A stretch of DNA of 64,000 nucleotides from Setophaga petechia. Its lineage: Eukaryota; Chordata; Aves; Passeriformes; Parulidae. Made by a program: the position numbers and the translations under genes. The notes below the pieces were generated by a model. That model had not been told where the DNA came from, made no database searches, and saw only the letters and a list, made by a program, of their open reading frames with translations. The first letter of the stretch is position 1. The number at the start of each line of letters is the position of its first letter. The stretch spans positions 124,001 through 188,000 of the forward strand of contig JANCRA010000171.1 in the NCBI GenBank assembly GCA_024362935.1, in the 5' to 3' direction. Shown one piece after another: positions 32,788 to 42,120 of this stretch.

Positions 32788-35700
32788 CTACGGCAGAGGA
32801 ACACCCTGCACCCAAGGATGACAGAAGAGCTCTTCTAAGGATGACGTCTCTGAGGGCTGCATGGACAAACACCTCTTAATGACATCTTGGCACTCTGGGG
32901 AGAAAAAACAGAAATCACCAGTCAGTTGGAGAAGTTGCCCCCCTGTTCCCGTGCCCAGGCCATGCTGGCTGTGCCCAGAGCTGGGCCTAAACTTCCCCAC
33001 GGATGCTCTGTTTGGAGGAGAGCAGGAGAGCAGGACATGTGCCACCTCCTCAGCAGCTGCCAGAGCGGGATGCCCACAAGCCCGCTGCTGGCTCCCAGCA
33101 CTGGGATTCCCCCCGTGCCCAGAGATGAGGATCCACCTTGAGAGAGCCATGGTGGAAACAAGATCTGCCCCCGGATGATCTCCTGGCCCCTCCTGAACGG
33201 GTGCTTCCCCATGACCAGCTGGAACAGCAGGAGGCCCAGGGACCAGATCGTGGCTGCCTCGCCGTGGTAACGTTGGTGCTGGATCCACTCTGGTGGGCTG
33301 TAGGACAGGGTTCCTGTGGAACACAGAAACAGCTCAGCAGGGGGATGCTGGTGCTCCCAGAGCCTGGCCCCAGCATCCCTGGCCATGTGGGGCTGCCCCA
33401 GAGGCACACGGGGTGAGCGCTGCCCTCTCAATAGCACCTGGGACTTGTGTACAAACTCAGGGCTGGAAAAGAAGCCACTGGTGCTGAAAGAGGGCAGCAG
33501 AATCCCTGAGAAGGCCCAACAATGACACACAAAGGAAAAACCCACCCAGTAGTGGAGAAAACCCACTCTGCTCCCCACCTGCATGGCCCCCAAAAATGTT
33601 AATAAGCCAAGGCAAACAAGGGGAGCGGAGCAGCCCAAGCCCTTCCTTGCCTGCACACCAAACCATCCAGGGCATGGGGTCAGACCCCTCTCTCTGCTGC
33701 CCCCATGGGGGTTTGTGTCGGGCTGGCTGCCCCAGCTCCAGCCCCAGCCCAGGCCACAGTGGATGCTGGAGGCTGTCGGCAGGGCTGGGAGCTGGCCCCC
33801 CTCACACCCCACCCAAATCAACCTGGCTCCAGCATCAATCCTGAAATAAAACTCAACAGGGCAGGAGTTTTATTTCTCCTTTTAATGCCTTTATTAAAGA
33901 GATCAGCTCAGGATTAGGAAGTTCGACGAGGCGGCCGTCTCCGTCGTCTTCCCAGCGTGGCTCAGAGGAGGAGGAGGTGCAGCTTTGTCCACTAAGGGGC
34001 AGAGCTGGGGGTCCACTCCTCACAGGGACGTCTGGGCGGGACCCCGGTATTTCTCCACTTTTCCCTGCTTCCAAGCTCCAGCTCCCAGTCCCAGGCAGCT
34101 TCTTTTTAGTCAGGGCGAGGGGGCACTGAGGTCTCCTAACATCTCTGCAGGTTCAGCACTCCACTCCTCACATCCACGAATCATTCCAATTCTTCAATTT
34201 TATATTTGGCTCGTTGGTTTTGGGGTTTTTATAAGTTCAATAAGTCCCATGGTACCTTGGGTTTCTCAAAATCTACATATTGTAATTCTTTTCTCCTCCC
34301 CAGTAACACAAAAGAAGGGCTTTCTACTTGCCCCTGCCAGGGTCGTTAAGTGATACAAAGAGAGCTATCAACTCTAACGACTTATAGTTAACATAACAAG
34401 TAACCCTGCCTAGCAGCTCTGCTTCAGCAGCTCTGGTTTATAAAATTTAACAAAATTCAGTTTTTTCCACTAAACAAAACTCTGTTCATAACAGACCCCC
34501 CTCTTTTACTTTGATCGAGTTAATGCTCGCATCAACTTGCAATTTGTATTGATCAAAAATCTCCCGAACACTCTGGTAATCATGGTTATTTAACTTTGTT
34601 ACTTTTCTTGGCTTCTTCAGGTTGGTTTGTACAGCTAATACTACTATTTTAATAAAACACAAAAATAAACACAGTAAACAGAGCAATTTTACAAGTATGC
34701 TCACAGTGAAAAGGTCTACTTTTTCCCATACCTCTTTTTTGAAAATCCCTAGGTTATCCCACCAACTGGAATCAGGTGTAGGAGTTTGTTTTTGAGTGTT
34801 TACACATGTTAATCTTCTCACCTCTTTTGAAATGTTTCTAATAATTGCATTCTTAATCTCCAATACTGCTTGGAGCCTGATAATTCTGTTTAACATAGGT
34901 ACTGGGGTTTGAACCCGGCCCCTACAATTCTGGATCTTTTCAATTTCTATTGAACTTTGTTCTTTAACATTGTTGTATATAGGAACTCCTAAACTTGATC
35001 CAGTTTCTTTAGCGGCATAGCTGCTAGACCAGTCTATTGACAATTCAGTGTATGCTGTAAGGTCAGAGGTCAAAACCAGGTATTTAGAGTTGTCCTGAAA
35101 TGTGTATTTACACAGTTCTTTCATTTTCTTAACGGGGTTTACCTTTTTTTTTTTAGTACACTTATGAACTTCATGTGCTTCATGGTAGGTACACTTGTCT
35201 CTTTTCTCAACAGATTCTAATTTATTTAGACTTCCTGGAATCCACCGAGTACCCAAATTTTTTACTGCTAAATACCTGTTACAAGCTATTTTTCTTACCA
35301 GATCTACTGAGCTTGCTTCAGCAGCATCATATTCAAAGCACAACCAAGCTTCTCTTACAGGGCCCTCTCCCAGGAGTGACTGCCTAAAAGTGGCAGTATT
35401 CTGTGTTATCCAATTTATTCTATTTTTCTCATAAAAGACCAATTGAGAGAGGTCAGCACAATTAGGGTTAGGACTGATGTGGACTCTATGCAAGCAGCTC
35501 ACTTCTTTCTCTTCATGAAGGGGTTGGTAGCACTCACTGCACGGCTCTCCTGGGCTCCCCAGAGCACCACCAGCAATCAGAGCCATCATTACTACCCTTC
35601 CCAAGAGTCCGGTATGGGTCATCATGCACAGCCTGCCCACCCGGCCTTGCCTCTTGGGGAATCCTCCTGAGAAGAAGCTTCCAAGCTCTTTAGAGTCCCT

Positions 35701-38700
35701 TTTACCTGCTTCTCTGGCTAAGTCCCTCTTGGTCTGTTCCCTGCTAATTTTGATTTCTCCTAGGGGAGTGCTCTGCAGAGGATTAACTAGGAGTTTTTAA
35801 ATCGGGTAAACTAGAATTGCTTATTTACCATTTTAAACCTTCCACAAACTTATTTTACATACAGAACTGTCTTGAAACATTTTTAACATCTTAAGCTATG
35901 TTATAACTCCAATACCATTTATTTTCCCATACCGTTCAGTCTTTTTGACTCTTCCTCCTGAGAGTCAACTTTAAATCTTTTGGTCCTTTTATTACAGTAT
36001 ACTGAGGCAAATCCACTTGTGATGTGGTTGACTCTTGTCCAGTGCCCGGAGGTGAGAGTGGTGTGGTGTCTGGCCCAATGCCAGAGGGAGAAGCTGATGT
36101 CGTATCTGGTCCCGTACCTGGGGGTGAAACTGGCCCTTTTATTCTCGTAATGTGAGTCCAACCTTTTTCCCTGGTCCGCACAGCCGAATTAGTGATGAGG
36201 AGTACCTGAAAGGGGCCTTCAAATTTCGGCATTAATGATCCTGCATTCCACGATTTTATCAAAACCCAATCTCCTGGGCTAATGTTATGAACCTTTGTGT
36301 CCAGAGGGGAAGTTTGGGGGAGGTATCCCTTTTTTCTAAGTCCTTCCAGAGTTCTTCCAATTACCTCCAAATACTTTCTTGTAGCTTCTTCCCCTTCTAG
36401 ATAGTCTCCCGTGCTATATGGTGTTAACAGAAATGGCAGCCCAAACATCATTTCATAAGGTGAAATTCTTATGTCAGACCGAGGTCTTGTTCTGATGCGC
36501 AAAAGCGCTAGAAGTAAGCATTTTAGCCAATTCATTTTTGTTTCTTCTATCAATTTAGTTAATACATTTTTGAGAGTTTTGTTCATCCGCTCTACTCTCC
36601 CAGAACTCTGGGGGTGCCACGGAGTATGTAATTCCCATTTTATTCCTAATGCTTCAATTATATTTTGCAATGTTCGGGACACAAAATGTGGGCCTCGGTC
36701 TGAGTCTATAGTGTTCACCATTCCATATCTGGGGATACTACCATCCTCCCCTCTCTTGGAACAATCCCGACCCCCAAATGAACTTGCAGATCCCTTCCTA
36801 ACAAACTTTTTCTAGTTTAGGCAGATAAATGAAATTAGCTTCCCACTCTCTTGCGTTTGCAATTATTTTTACATCTTCAATCACTGATGCTCTAAATGGT
36901 TTTCCTCCAGCACCTAAAACTTCACAGAATTTTTTCCCAATTTCCATACCTTTCGGTATTTTGTTGAGACAGGACTTATCTGCTCCTGTATCAACTAAAA
37001 ATTTAAATTCTTCATTTAGGGGTCCCCTAAGGTGTAAAGCCCCTGACACCCCTAATCATCACCTCTAAGAACTCTTTCTAAGTTATCTTGTTCCCTGGCT
37101 ATTGCCACATCGAGACTGAGCTTCTTACAAAACCTCCTGATGTGTCCTGCTTCTTCACAATAAGAGCAGCGCTTTTCACTCTCAGAGGTTTGAGGTCTCT
37201 CCATTTCTCTTGTACCTGACTGCCTAAGAGGCCTATCTTTGCCTCCTCCTGGCGGTGGACCTACCCACCCCACACTATCTTTTACCACCTTGGATCGTGG
37301 TATAGAATTGCTTGCTCCCCCGCTTTCTCTAGCCACAGCGACCATGATTCTAGCTTTGGCCTTTGCCTTTTCTTCGTCCCTCCTCAAATACACCTTCAAT
37401 GCCTCCCTTAATAACTCATTAATGTCCCTGTTTTGCCATTCTTCTATCTTTTCCAGTTTCCTCCGTATATCTGGCCAAGATTTGGTAACAAATTGGACTT
37501 TCAGTAGCATTTGACCTTCTGTGGTGTCTGGGTCTATTCTAGAGTATGACTGGAAGTTCCGCTTTAGGCGATTAAGCCAAGCAGCAGGAGTTTCATCCTT
37601 TTCTTGTGTACCCTCAAATGCCAATTTGGTATTAGTTCCTTTGGGAACTGACTCTTTGATCCCCCGAATCATTAAAGATCTATATTCCATCATGGCCTTC
37701 CTCCCCTCCTCCTGATTAGGGTTCCAGTTGGGATCTGTTAGGGGCAATTTTTGTTCACCGGATTGCACCTGGGGTCCTGGACGGTTATCTCTCTCCCAAA
37801 GTCTTATGCCAGCCGCCCTAATCATCTGTACCTCTTCTGAGGAGAATAATATATTTAAAATAGAATTCATCTCCCCCCAAGTGTAGATATTTGGACCTAA
37901 GAATTGATCCACTTGGTTGGCTATGCCCACTGGGTCCTCAACTAAATGCCCCAACTCTTTCTTAAATCCCCTCACTTCAGAAGCTGTTAGAGGAGCATTC
38001 ACAAAGCCAACACCTCCCACTGCTCCTCCCATAGGAACTTCTCTGAGGGGAAAAAGTCTCTCTGCCTCAGAGGTCTTGGATCTGGTACCACAGTAAGGCC
38101 CATCTTCAGATGCCAAACTAGTTTGAGGGATATCCGGGTTACCCTGAACTTTCTGCAGATCAGCAGGTGTATTTGGTGATAGTAGTTTACTGGACAAGGA
38201 GGCATTTGTATCCCAACTAGGAGGAGGTAGAGGGACAGCGATTGCAGAGGGAAAAGAGTTATCAGGCGGAGTTAGAGAAGGGGTGGAGAATGCAGCAGGT
38301 GGAGTAGTCACTTGTGGTGTTGCAGAAGAAGTAGAAGGAGGAATTTGAGGGGGCGGTAATGGGATGGCAGCCGGGGGAAGAACCGGGCCCGCCATCGGAG
38401 GTGCCTGAGCAAGAGGATTGTAAGGTGGAGGCGCAGCAGGAGGCAAATAATCTAGGGGGTCCCATCTTTTACCAATTTCGGCCTCCCCTCCTTCATTCCC
38501 ATCTTTTTTCTTCTGCACTTTACAAATTCGTATTTCTTTGTCTTCAATAGCATTCTTTAACCAGCAATCTACATACAGTAATTGCTCAGGATCAGTATCT
38601 CCTCGAGCTGTCAGATAATTACTCAGTTGCTGACATATCCACTTGTCTCTTGTCCCACACCAAGGCCATCCTCCTTGCATTTCTAATTCTGGCCAGACTT

Positions 38701-41700
38701 CTACACAGTAGTGGATCATCTTTATCTTATCTAATCCCTTTGTGTCCTCTGTCAAATCCCATTTTTCTAACAGTTCCCCTAAGGGGCTACCGAGAGGTAT
38801 ATTCCTTAGTCTCTTGCCTGTTTTTTTACTATTACACCCTCCCATCTCTTCAGATCTCAAAGGTGTCTCTACCGACAGGTAATCTCAAAAAAAAATTTAG
38901 CTGCCTGAAGCTCAGGACTTTATACTGTAAACACTGCCTGATGTAGTGTGCCTAACCTTCCAACACCATATCAGGACTTAAAAACAAATCCCCAGTCTAC
39001 CGAGCTTCCGCTGGGATTTGTGCCTGGCCTCCTTCGCCAGGACTTAGTATGCCTGCAGGGCTTGTAAGGTTGCCCGAATCCTTCGCGGGACTTTCGGGAC
39101 TTAAAAACAAATCCTCAGCCTACCGAGCTTTCGCTGGGATTTGTGCCTGGCCTCCTGCGCCAGGACTTAGTATGCCTGCAGGGCTTGTGAGGTTGCCCGA
39201 ATCCTTCGCGGGACTTTCGGGACTTATTTGTGCCTGGCCTCCTGCGCCAGGACTTAATATGCCTGCAGGGCTTGTGAGGTTGCCCGAATCCTTCGCGGGA
39301 CTTTCGGGACTTACAATCTGCCTGACATCCTTCGTCAGAACCTTTGGGGTGCCGTGCCACTCATACCACTATTTCCTCCGCACGCCCGGAGGGGGGGGTG
39401 CCCTACTTCCCCCTTAGGAGACGACTCACTCACGCCAATTCCACACGCTTCCCCCTGTTCCCGGCTGGCCCCTTCGCAGGAGTCCAGAAACGCGGTACTG
39501 AGGGGTCCACAATCGCTTCGGAAGTCCGGGCTGTCGGCCTCCGTCTCACTCACACACACTCACTCGTCTCCTTCGCCCGTCACCAGATAGTTCTCACCCA
39601 TCCGGTGCTCCTCTGCGTCAGTCGTCCTGAGCCGATCTTCTTCTCTGGTCCTGATTGCCAGCTATCCTCGAGGTTCCAAGATGGCCGGTCCTGGTGTCCT
39701 CTGCAGGCGTGGCGGATCCCGGACAAGCCCCCAACTGAAATAAAACTCAACAGGGCAGGAGTTTTATTTCTCCTTTTAATGCCTTTATTAAAGTGATCAG
39801 CTCAGGATTAGGAAGTTCGACGAGGCGGCCGTCTCCGTCATCTTCCCAGCGTGGCTCAGAGGAGGAGGAGGTGCAGCTTTGTCCACTAAGGGGCAGAGCT
39901 GGGGGTCCACTCCTCACAGGGACGTCTGGGCGGGACCCCGGTATTTCTCCACTTTTCCCTGCTTCCCAGCTCCAGGTCCCAGTCCCAGGCAGCTTCTTTT
40001 TAGTCAGGGCGAGGGGGCACTGAGGTCTCCTAACATCTCTGCAGGTTCAGCACTCCACTCCTCACATCCACGAATCATTCCAATTCTTCAATTTTATATT
40101 TGGCTCGTTGGTTTTGGGGTTTTTATAAGTTCAATAAGTCCCATGGTACCTTGGGTTTCTCAAAATCTACATATTGTAATTCTTTTCTCCTCCCCAGTAA
40201 CACAAAAGAAGGGCTTTCTACTTGCCCCTGCCAGGGTCGTTAAGTGATACAAAGAGAGCTATCAACTCTAACGACTTATAGTTAACATAACAAGTAACCC
40301 TGCCTAGCAGCTCTGCTTCAGCAGCTCTGGTTTATAAAATTTAACAAAATTCAGTTTTTTCCACTAAACAAAACTCCGTTCATAACAAATCCCATCCCGG
40401 CTGCAATAGGGGGAAGCCCCGATGCTGCAGCCAGGCTGGGCCACGAGATGCCCAGGAGCATCCCCTGCAAGGGCTCACCTGCAAACTCAGTGTAGGCTGT
40501 GTCTTGGTGCAGGGCGCCACAGCCAACGTCGATGAGCTTCAGCTGCCCGCTGGCCAGGTCGAGCAGGATGTTATCGGGCTTGATGTCCCTGTGCAGGACC
40601 CCGCAGCTGGTGCAGTGCCGCACGGCCTCCAGCACCTGGCGGAACAGCCCCCGCGCCTCCTCCTCCGGCAGCAACCCCCGCTCCGCCAGGAAACCCGAGA
40701 GCTCCTGGCACCGCTCCGGACACTCCAGCACCAGCACGAAGCTCTCGGGGAGCTCCAGCCACTCCAGGAGCGGAATGACAGCGGCACAGCCACGGGACAC
40801 CTTGGCCAGCAGCACGATCTCCAGGGGTGCGCTGGTGCCGTCGGGCTGCGGGAGGAGCGCGGTGCCGTCAGTGGGGCCGAGGCCGTGCCGGGGCTCCGGG
40901 AGCCCTCGGCCAGCCCGGGATCCTCTGCACGGCCCGCTCCGCTCACGCCCGCCCTCCCCGCAGGGCTCCCGGCGGCTCCCGCCCTGCCGGGCCCCGGCTC
41001 CTCGCCCCCGGCACGGCCCGGCTGCTGCCGCTGGCCCCGCTCACTCACCAGCTCGCCGCAGTGCCGGATGCGATCCCGCGGCACGCGTTTGATGGCCACC
41101 TGCGAGCGAGGGAGAGCAGCGGGCTGAGCTCGCCGCCCGTCCCGCCGCGCCCCGACCTTCTCCTCTTTCTCCCCCTTTTCCTCCTCCTCCCCCTCCGCCC
41201 GCCGCCGGCCCCGCCGCTCACCGGGGCGCCGTCCGGGAGCCGCGTGGCCGCGTAGACGCTGCCGAAGCCGCCGCGCCCCAGCAGCGAACCCAGGCGGTAG
41301 CGCTCCTGCAGGGCCTCCTGCGCATTCCCTGCGGGCGAGACGCGGCTGTCAGCGCTCGGCCCGGGGCCAGCAACGGCCCCCGAGCGCCCCTCACCCGCCC
41401 CGGGCCGGCCATGCCCAGGTGTTCCCTCTTTGGAACGCGGCACGGGAGGCTCGGGGCCGGCGGCGAGCGCAGGAGGAGGGGATGGAGCTCGGGCCGGGGA
41501 AGCCGCAGCGGAGGCGGCGGCAGCGGCCGCGCCGCCTGTGTCCTTCGCGGGCGATGGGACGGGCCGGGGCCGGGGCCGGGGTCGGGGCCGGGGTCGGGGC
41601 CGGGGTCGGGGCCGGGGTCGGGGCCGGAGTCGGGGCCGGGCTCGGGCCAGGCGGAGCCAGAGGGCGGCGATGCCGCCCCCGCACCAGGCGCTGATGCCCG

Positions 41701-41914
41701 CCCAGCAGCGCCACCGCCAGCACGGCCAGAGACGGGCGGAGGCGAGACCACGGCGGGACGGCCGGGGCCGGGCACGGGGCAGCCCCGCCCGGGGCCTGGG
41801 GCGGGCCGGGGGCACGGCCCGGCCCAGCACGGGGAGAGGGAGGCGGAGAGAGGAGAGGGACGCCGGGCACGGGACTCCGAGAGAAGGGTGCCCGACAGCG
41901 GGAAACGGAGACAA
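32788..41914 (-). CDS. PIM1-like serine/threonine kinase, copy B, intron 4 carries an ERV
   Basis: Six coding exons: 41914-41395 (start codon uncertain), 41328-41222, 41099-41049, 40845-40479, 33313-33137 and 32894-32788. All have AG/GT ends and join in phase to about 442 codons. Exon 1 encodes an Arg/Pro-rich N-terminus, unlike the short mammalian one. Kinase motifs are the glycine loop [12 protein letters not shown], the ATP lysine (VAIK), the hinge LECPE (Pro kept, Arg changed to Cys), [11 protein letters not shown] instead of DFG, SPPEW and PWVQGVPLP. Intron 4 is 7165 bp against 611 bp in copy A, and the excess is the ERV at 33842-40387 plus its 5-bp duplication. It is open throughout, so it may be functional. 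The sense-oriented LTRs could end transcripts early. CpG-rich DNA lies upstream. Confidence 0.8.
33837..33841. repeat. ERV target-site duplication, left
   Basis: AATCC immediately before the LTR. The same five bases follow the other LTR at 40388-40392. Copy A has one unduplicated copy (GGATT on the coding strand, 1977-1981). Confidence 0.9.
33842..34493 (-). mobile_element. ERV 3' LTR
   Basis: 652 bp. On the sense (minus) strand it starts TGTTATGAACAGAG and ends GTTTTATTTCA. It differs from the 5' LTR at five positions with no indels. A TATAAAA box lies in a CTTATAAAAACC context, and AATAAA signals (33895-33890 and 33874-33869) lie near the end. Confidence 0.95.
34486..35640 (-). CDS. env: ERV env-position membrane protein ORF
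   Basis: 384 codons. Residues about 14-29 are hydrophobic and end in GGALGS, a plausible signal peptide. A cysteine-rich ectodomain follows, with a lysine run coded by a homopolymer near 35143-35155. A heptad-like stretch ([18 protein letters not shown]) resembles the start of retroviral TM coiled coils. One strong membrane helix sits at about 311-336, and a ~45-residue tail ends in the polypurine tract. The stop codon lies inside the 3' LTR. No furin-type site, CX6CC or typical immunosuppressive-region pattern is visible, and the protein is shorter than usual Env (550-650). It may be a deleted or divergent Env; identity is uncertain. Confidence 0.55.
   Translation of the reverse strand: MGRLCMMTHTGLLGRVVMMALIAGGALGSPGEPCSECYQPLHEEKEVSCLHRVHISPNPNCADLSQLVFYEKNRINWITQNTATFRQSLLGEGPVREAWLCFEYDAAEASSVDLVRKIACNRYLAVKNLGTRWIPGSLNKLESVEKRDKCTYHEAHEVHKCTKKKKVNPVKKMKELCKYTFQDNSKYLVLTSDLTAYTELSIDWSSSYAAKETGSSLGVPIYNNVKEQSSIEIEKIQNCRGRVQTPVPMLNRIIRLQAVLEIKNAIIRNISKEVRRLTCVNTQKQTPTPDSSWWDNLGIFKKEVWEKVDLFTVSILVKLLCLLCLFLCFIKIVVLAVQTNLKKPRKVTKLNNHDYQSVREIFDQYKLQVDASINSIKVKEGGLL
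34494..34510 (-). promoter_or_regulatory. ERV polypurine tract
   Basis: On the sense strand, AAAAGAGGGGGGTC directly precedes the 3' LTR. It doubles as the codons for the last residues of the env-position ORF (KEGGLL). Confidence 0.8.
35641..35935 (-). other. pol-env spacer of the ERV
   Basis: About 295 bp between the integrase stop and the env-position start. No ORF. In gammaretroviruses env normally overlaps the end of pol, so this gap is unusual. Confidence 0.5.
35936..36750 (-). pseudogene. pol: ERV integrase, C-terminal part
   Basis: The open frame carries the second and third catalytic acids of the DD35E core: Asp in IDSDRG and Glu in SGRVERMN, with exactly 35 residues between. A ~200-residue C-terminal part follows with a GDWVLIKSW box typical of gammaretroviral integrases, then a Pro/Gly/Thr-rich repeat ([28 protein letters not shown]). 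The core half containing the first Asp and the zinc-binding HHCC domain are gone, removed by the same deletion that ends the protease. It cannot be catalytically active. Confidence 0.85.
36798..37049 (-). pseudogene. pro: ERV protease, C-terminally truncated
   Basis: 83 codons contain the retropepsin active site LVDTGADKS and the flap-side sequence up to LPKLEKVC, then a stop. Retroviral proteases need about 110-125 residues including a C-terminal strand with a GRD/N motif, absent here. It starts just after gag but in a different frame from both gag and the post-stop readthrough frame. Confidence 0.8.
37052..38845 (-). CDS. gag: ERV Gag polyprotein, intact frame
   Basis: 597 codons from MGGCNSKK, which offers an N-myristoylation glycine. 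Five further upstream codons are also open (to 38860). In order: a matrix-like region, a long Pro-rich linker with a PPPY late-domain motif (residues 139-142 from MGGC) that would recruit NEDD4-type ligases, and a capsid region of the Gag_p30 type ([19 protein letters not shown] onwards). A basic/coiled stretch then leads to one CCHC knuckle ([16 protein letters not shown]2CX4HX4C). Length and order fit gammaretroviral Gag. The TAG stop sits in a GAT-TAG-GGG-TGT-CAG-GGG context resembling the gammaretroviral readthrough site. The frame is unbroken, so expression is possible. Confidence 0.9.
   Translation of the reverse strand: MGGCNSKKTGKRLRNIPLGSPLGELLEKWDLTEDTKGLDKIKMIHYCVEVWPELEMQGGWPWCGTRDKWICQQLSNYLTARGDTDPEQLLYVDCWLKNAIEDKEIRICKVQKKKDGNEGGEAEIGKRWDPLDYLPPAAPPPYNPLAQAPPMAGPVLPPAAIPLPPPQIPPSTSSATPQVTTPPAAFSTPSLTPPDNSFPSAIAVPLPPPSWDTNASLSSKLLSPNTPADLQKVQGNPDIPQTSLASEDGPYCGTRSKTSEAERLFPLREVPMGGAVGGVGFVNAPLTASEVRGFKKELGHLVEDPVGIANQVDQFLGPNIYTWGEMNSILNILFSSEEVQMIRAAGIRLWERDNRPGPQVQSGEQKLPLTDPNWNPNQEEGRKAMMEYRSLMIRGIKESVPKGTNTKLAFEGTQEKDETPAAWLNRLKRNFQSYSRIDPDTTEGQMLLKVQFVTKSWPDIRRKLEKIEEWQNRDINELLREALKVYLRRDEEKAKAKARIMVAVARESGGASNSIPRSKVVKDSVGWVGPPPGGGKDRPLRQSGTREMERPQTSESEKRCSYCEEAGHIRRFCKKLSLDVAIAREQDNLERVLRGDD
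38846..39715 (-). promoter_or_regulatory. ERV leader (packaging region)
   Basis: About 870 bp between PBS and gag, the place of the packaging signal in gammaretroviruses. It holds the tandem stem-loop repeats described separately and a GC-rich 5' part with several inverted repeats. Confidence 0.6.
38974..39312 (-). repeat. three tandem stem-loop repeats in ERV leader
   Basis: Units 38974-39096 (123 bp), 39097-39219 (123 bp) and 39220-39306 (87 bp, lacking 36 bp near its start). Each contains CCTGGCCTCCTGCGCCAGG (a 6-bp stem) and CCCGAATCCTTCGCGGG...TTCGGG (nested stems). A degenerate fourth end follows (GCCTGACATCCTTCGTCAG). Confidence 0.9.
39716..39733 (-). promoter_or_regulatory. primer-binding site, tRNA-Pro type
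   Basis: The sense strand TGGGGGCTTGTCCGGGAT, two bases after the 5' LTR, matches the tRNA-Pro PBS used by murine leukaemia-type viruses at 17 of 18 positions (T for C at position 9). Confidence 0.9.
39736..40387 (-). mobile_element. ERV 5' LTR
   Basis: 652 bp, five substitutions from the 3' LTR. TATAAAA is at 40127-40121. It lies in PIM copy B intron 4, just downstream of exon 4 (which ends at 40479). Confidence 0.95.
40388..40392. repeat. ERV target-site duplication, right
   Basis: AATCC, identical to 33837-33841. Confidence 0.9.
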
Positions 41915-42120
41915 AGAGAAGAATGAGAAGGAGAATTAGAATGAGAATGAGAATGAATGAGACTGAGAAAGAATGAGAAAGAGAAGAAATGTTGCGCAAT
42001 CTCTTCTTCTTGTGCCGCCGAAGCTGCTGCTGCTGCCGCCACTGCCGCCACTGCAACTGAAGCACCGGCGCCGTTCGTCCCCGTGTCCGTTCCCCGCTCG
42101 TCCCTCGGGGACAGCCCCTG
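41100..42120 (-). promoter_or_regulatory. CpG-rich 5' region of PIM copy B
   Basis: Dense CpG from intron 2 through exon 1 and upstream, typical of a CpG-island promoter. No TATA box stands out. AG-rich sequence (GAATGAGAATGAGA, 41930-41990) lies at the upstream edge. Confidence 0.55.
41562..41650. repeat. (GGGGCCGGGGTC)n inside PIM copy B exon 1
   Basis: About seven 12-bp units. On the gene strand they encode an Arg-Pro run in frame, so repeat-number changes alter protein length by four residues without frameshift. Confidence 0.8.

Larger units (their letters stand above)
33842..40387 (-). mobile_element. gammaretrovirus-like ERV, internally deleted, 6546 bp
   Basis: Order on the minus strand: 5' LTR (39736-40387), tRNA-Pro-type PBS, long leader with tandem stem-loop repeats, intact gag frame, truncated protease, integrase C-terminal part, env-position ORF, polypurine tract, 3' LTR. 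PBS type, MGGC N-terminus, a PPPY late motif and a single CCHC knuckle all point to a gammaretrovirus-like class. The 3' half of pro, all of RT and RNase H, and the integrase N-terminus with the first catalytic Asp are missing between about 36800 and 36750. Flanks show a 5-bp duplication. The element lies in the same orientation as PIM copy B. It could move only with help from other elements. Confidence 0.9.
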
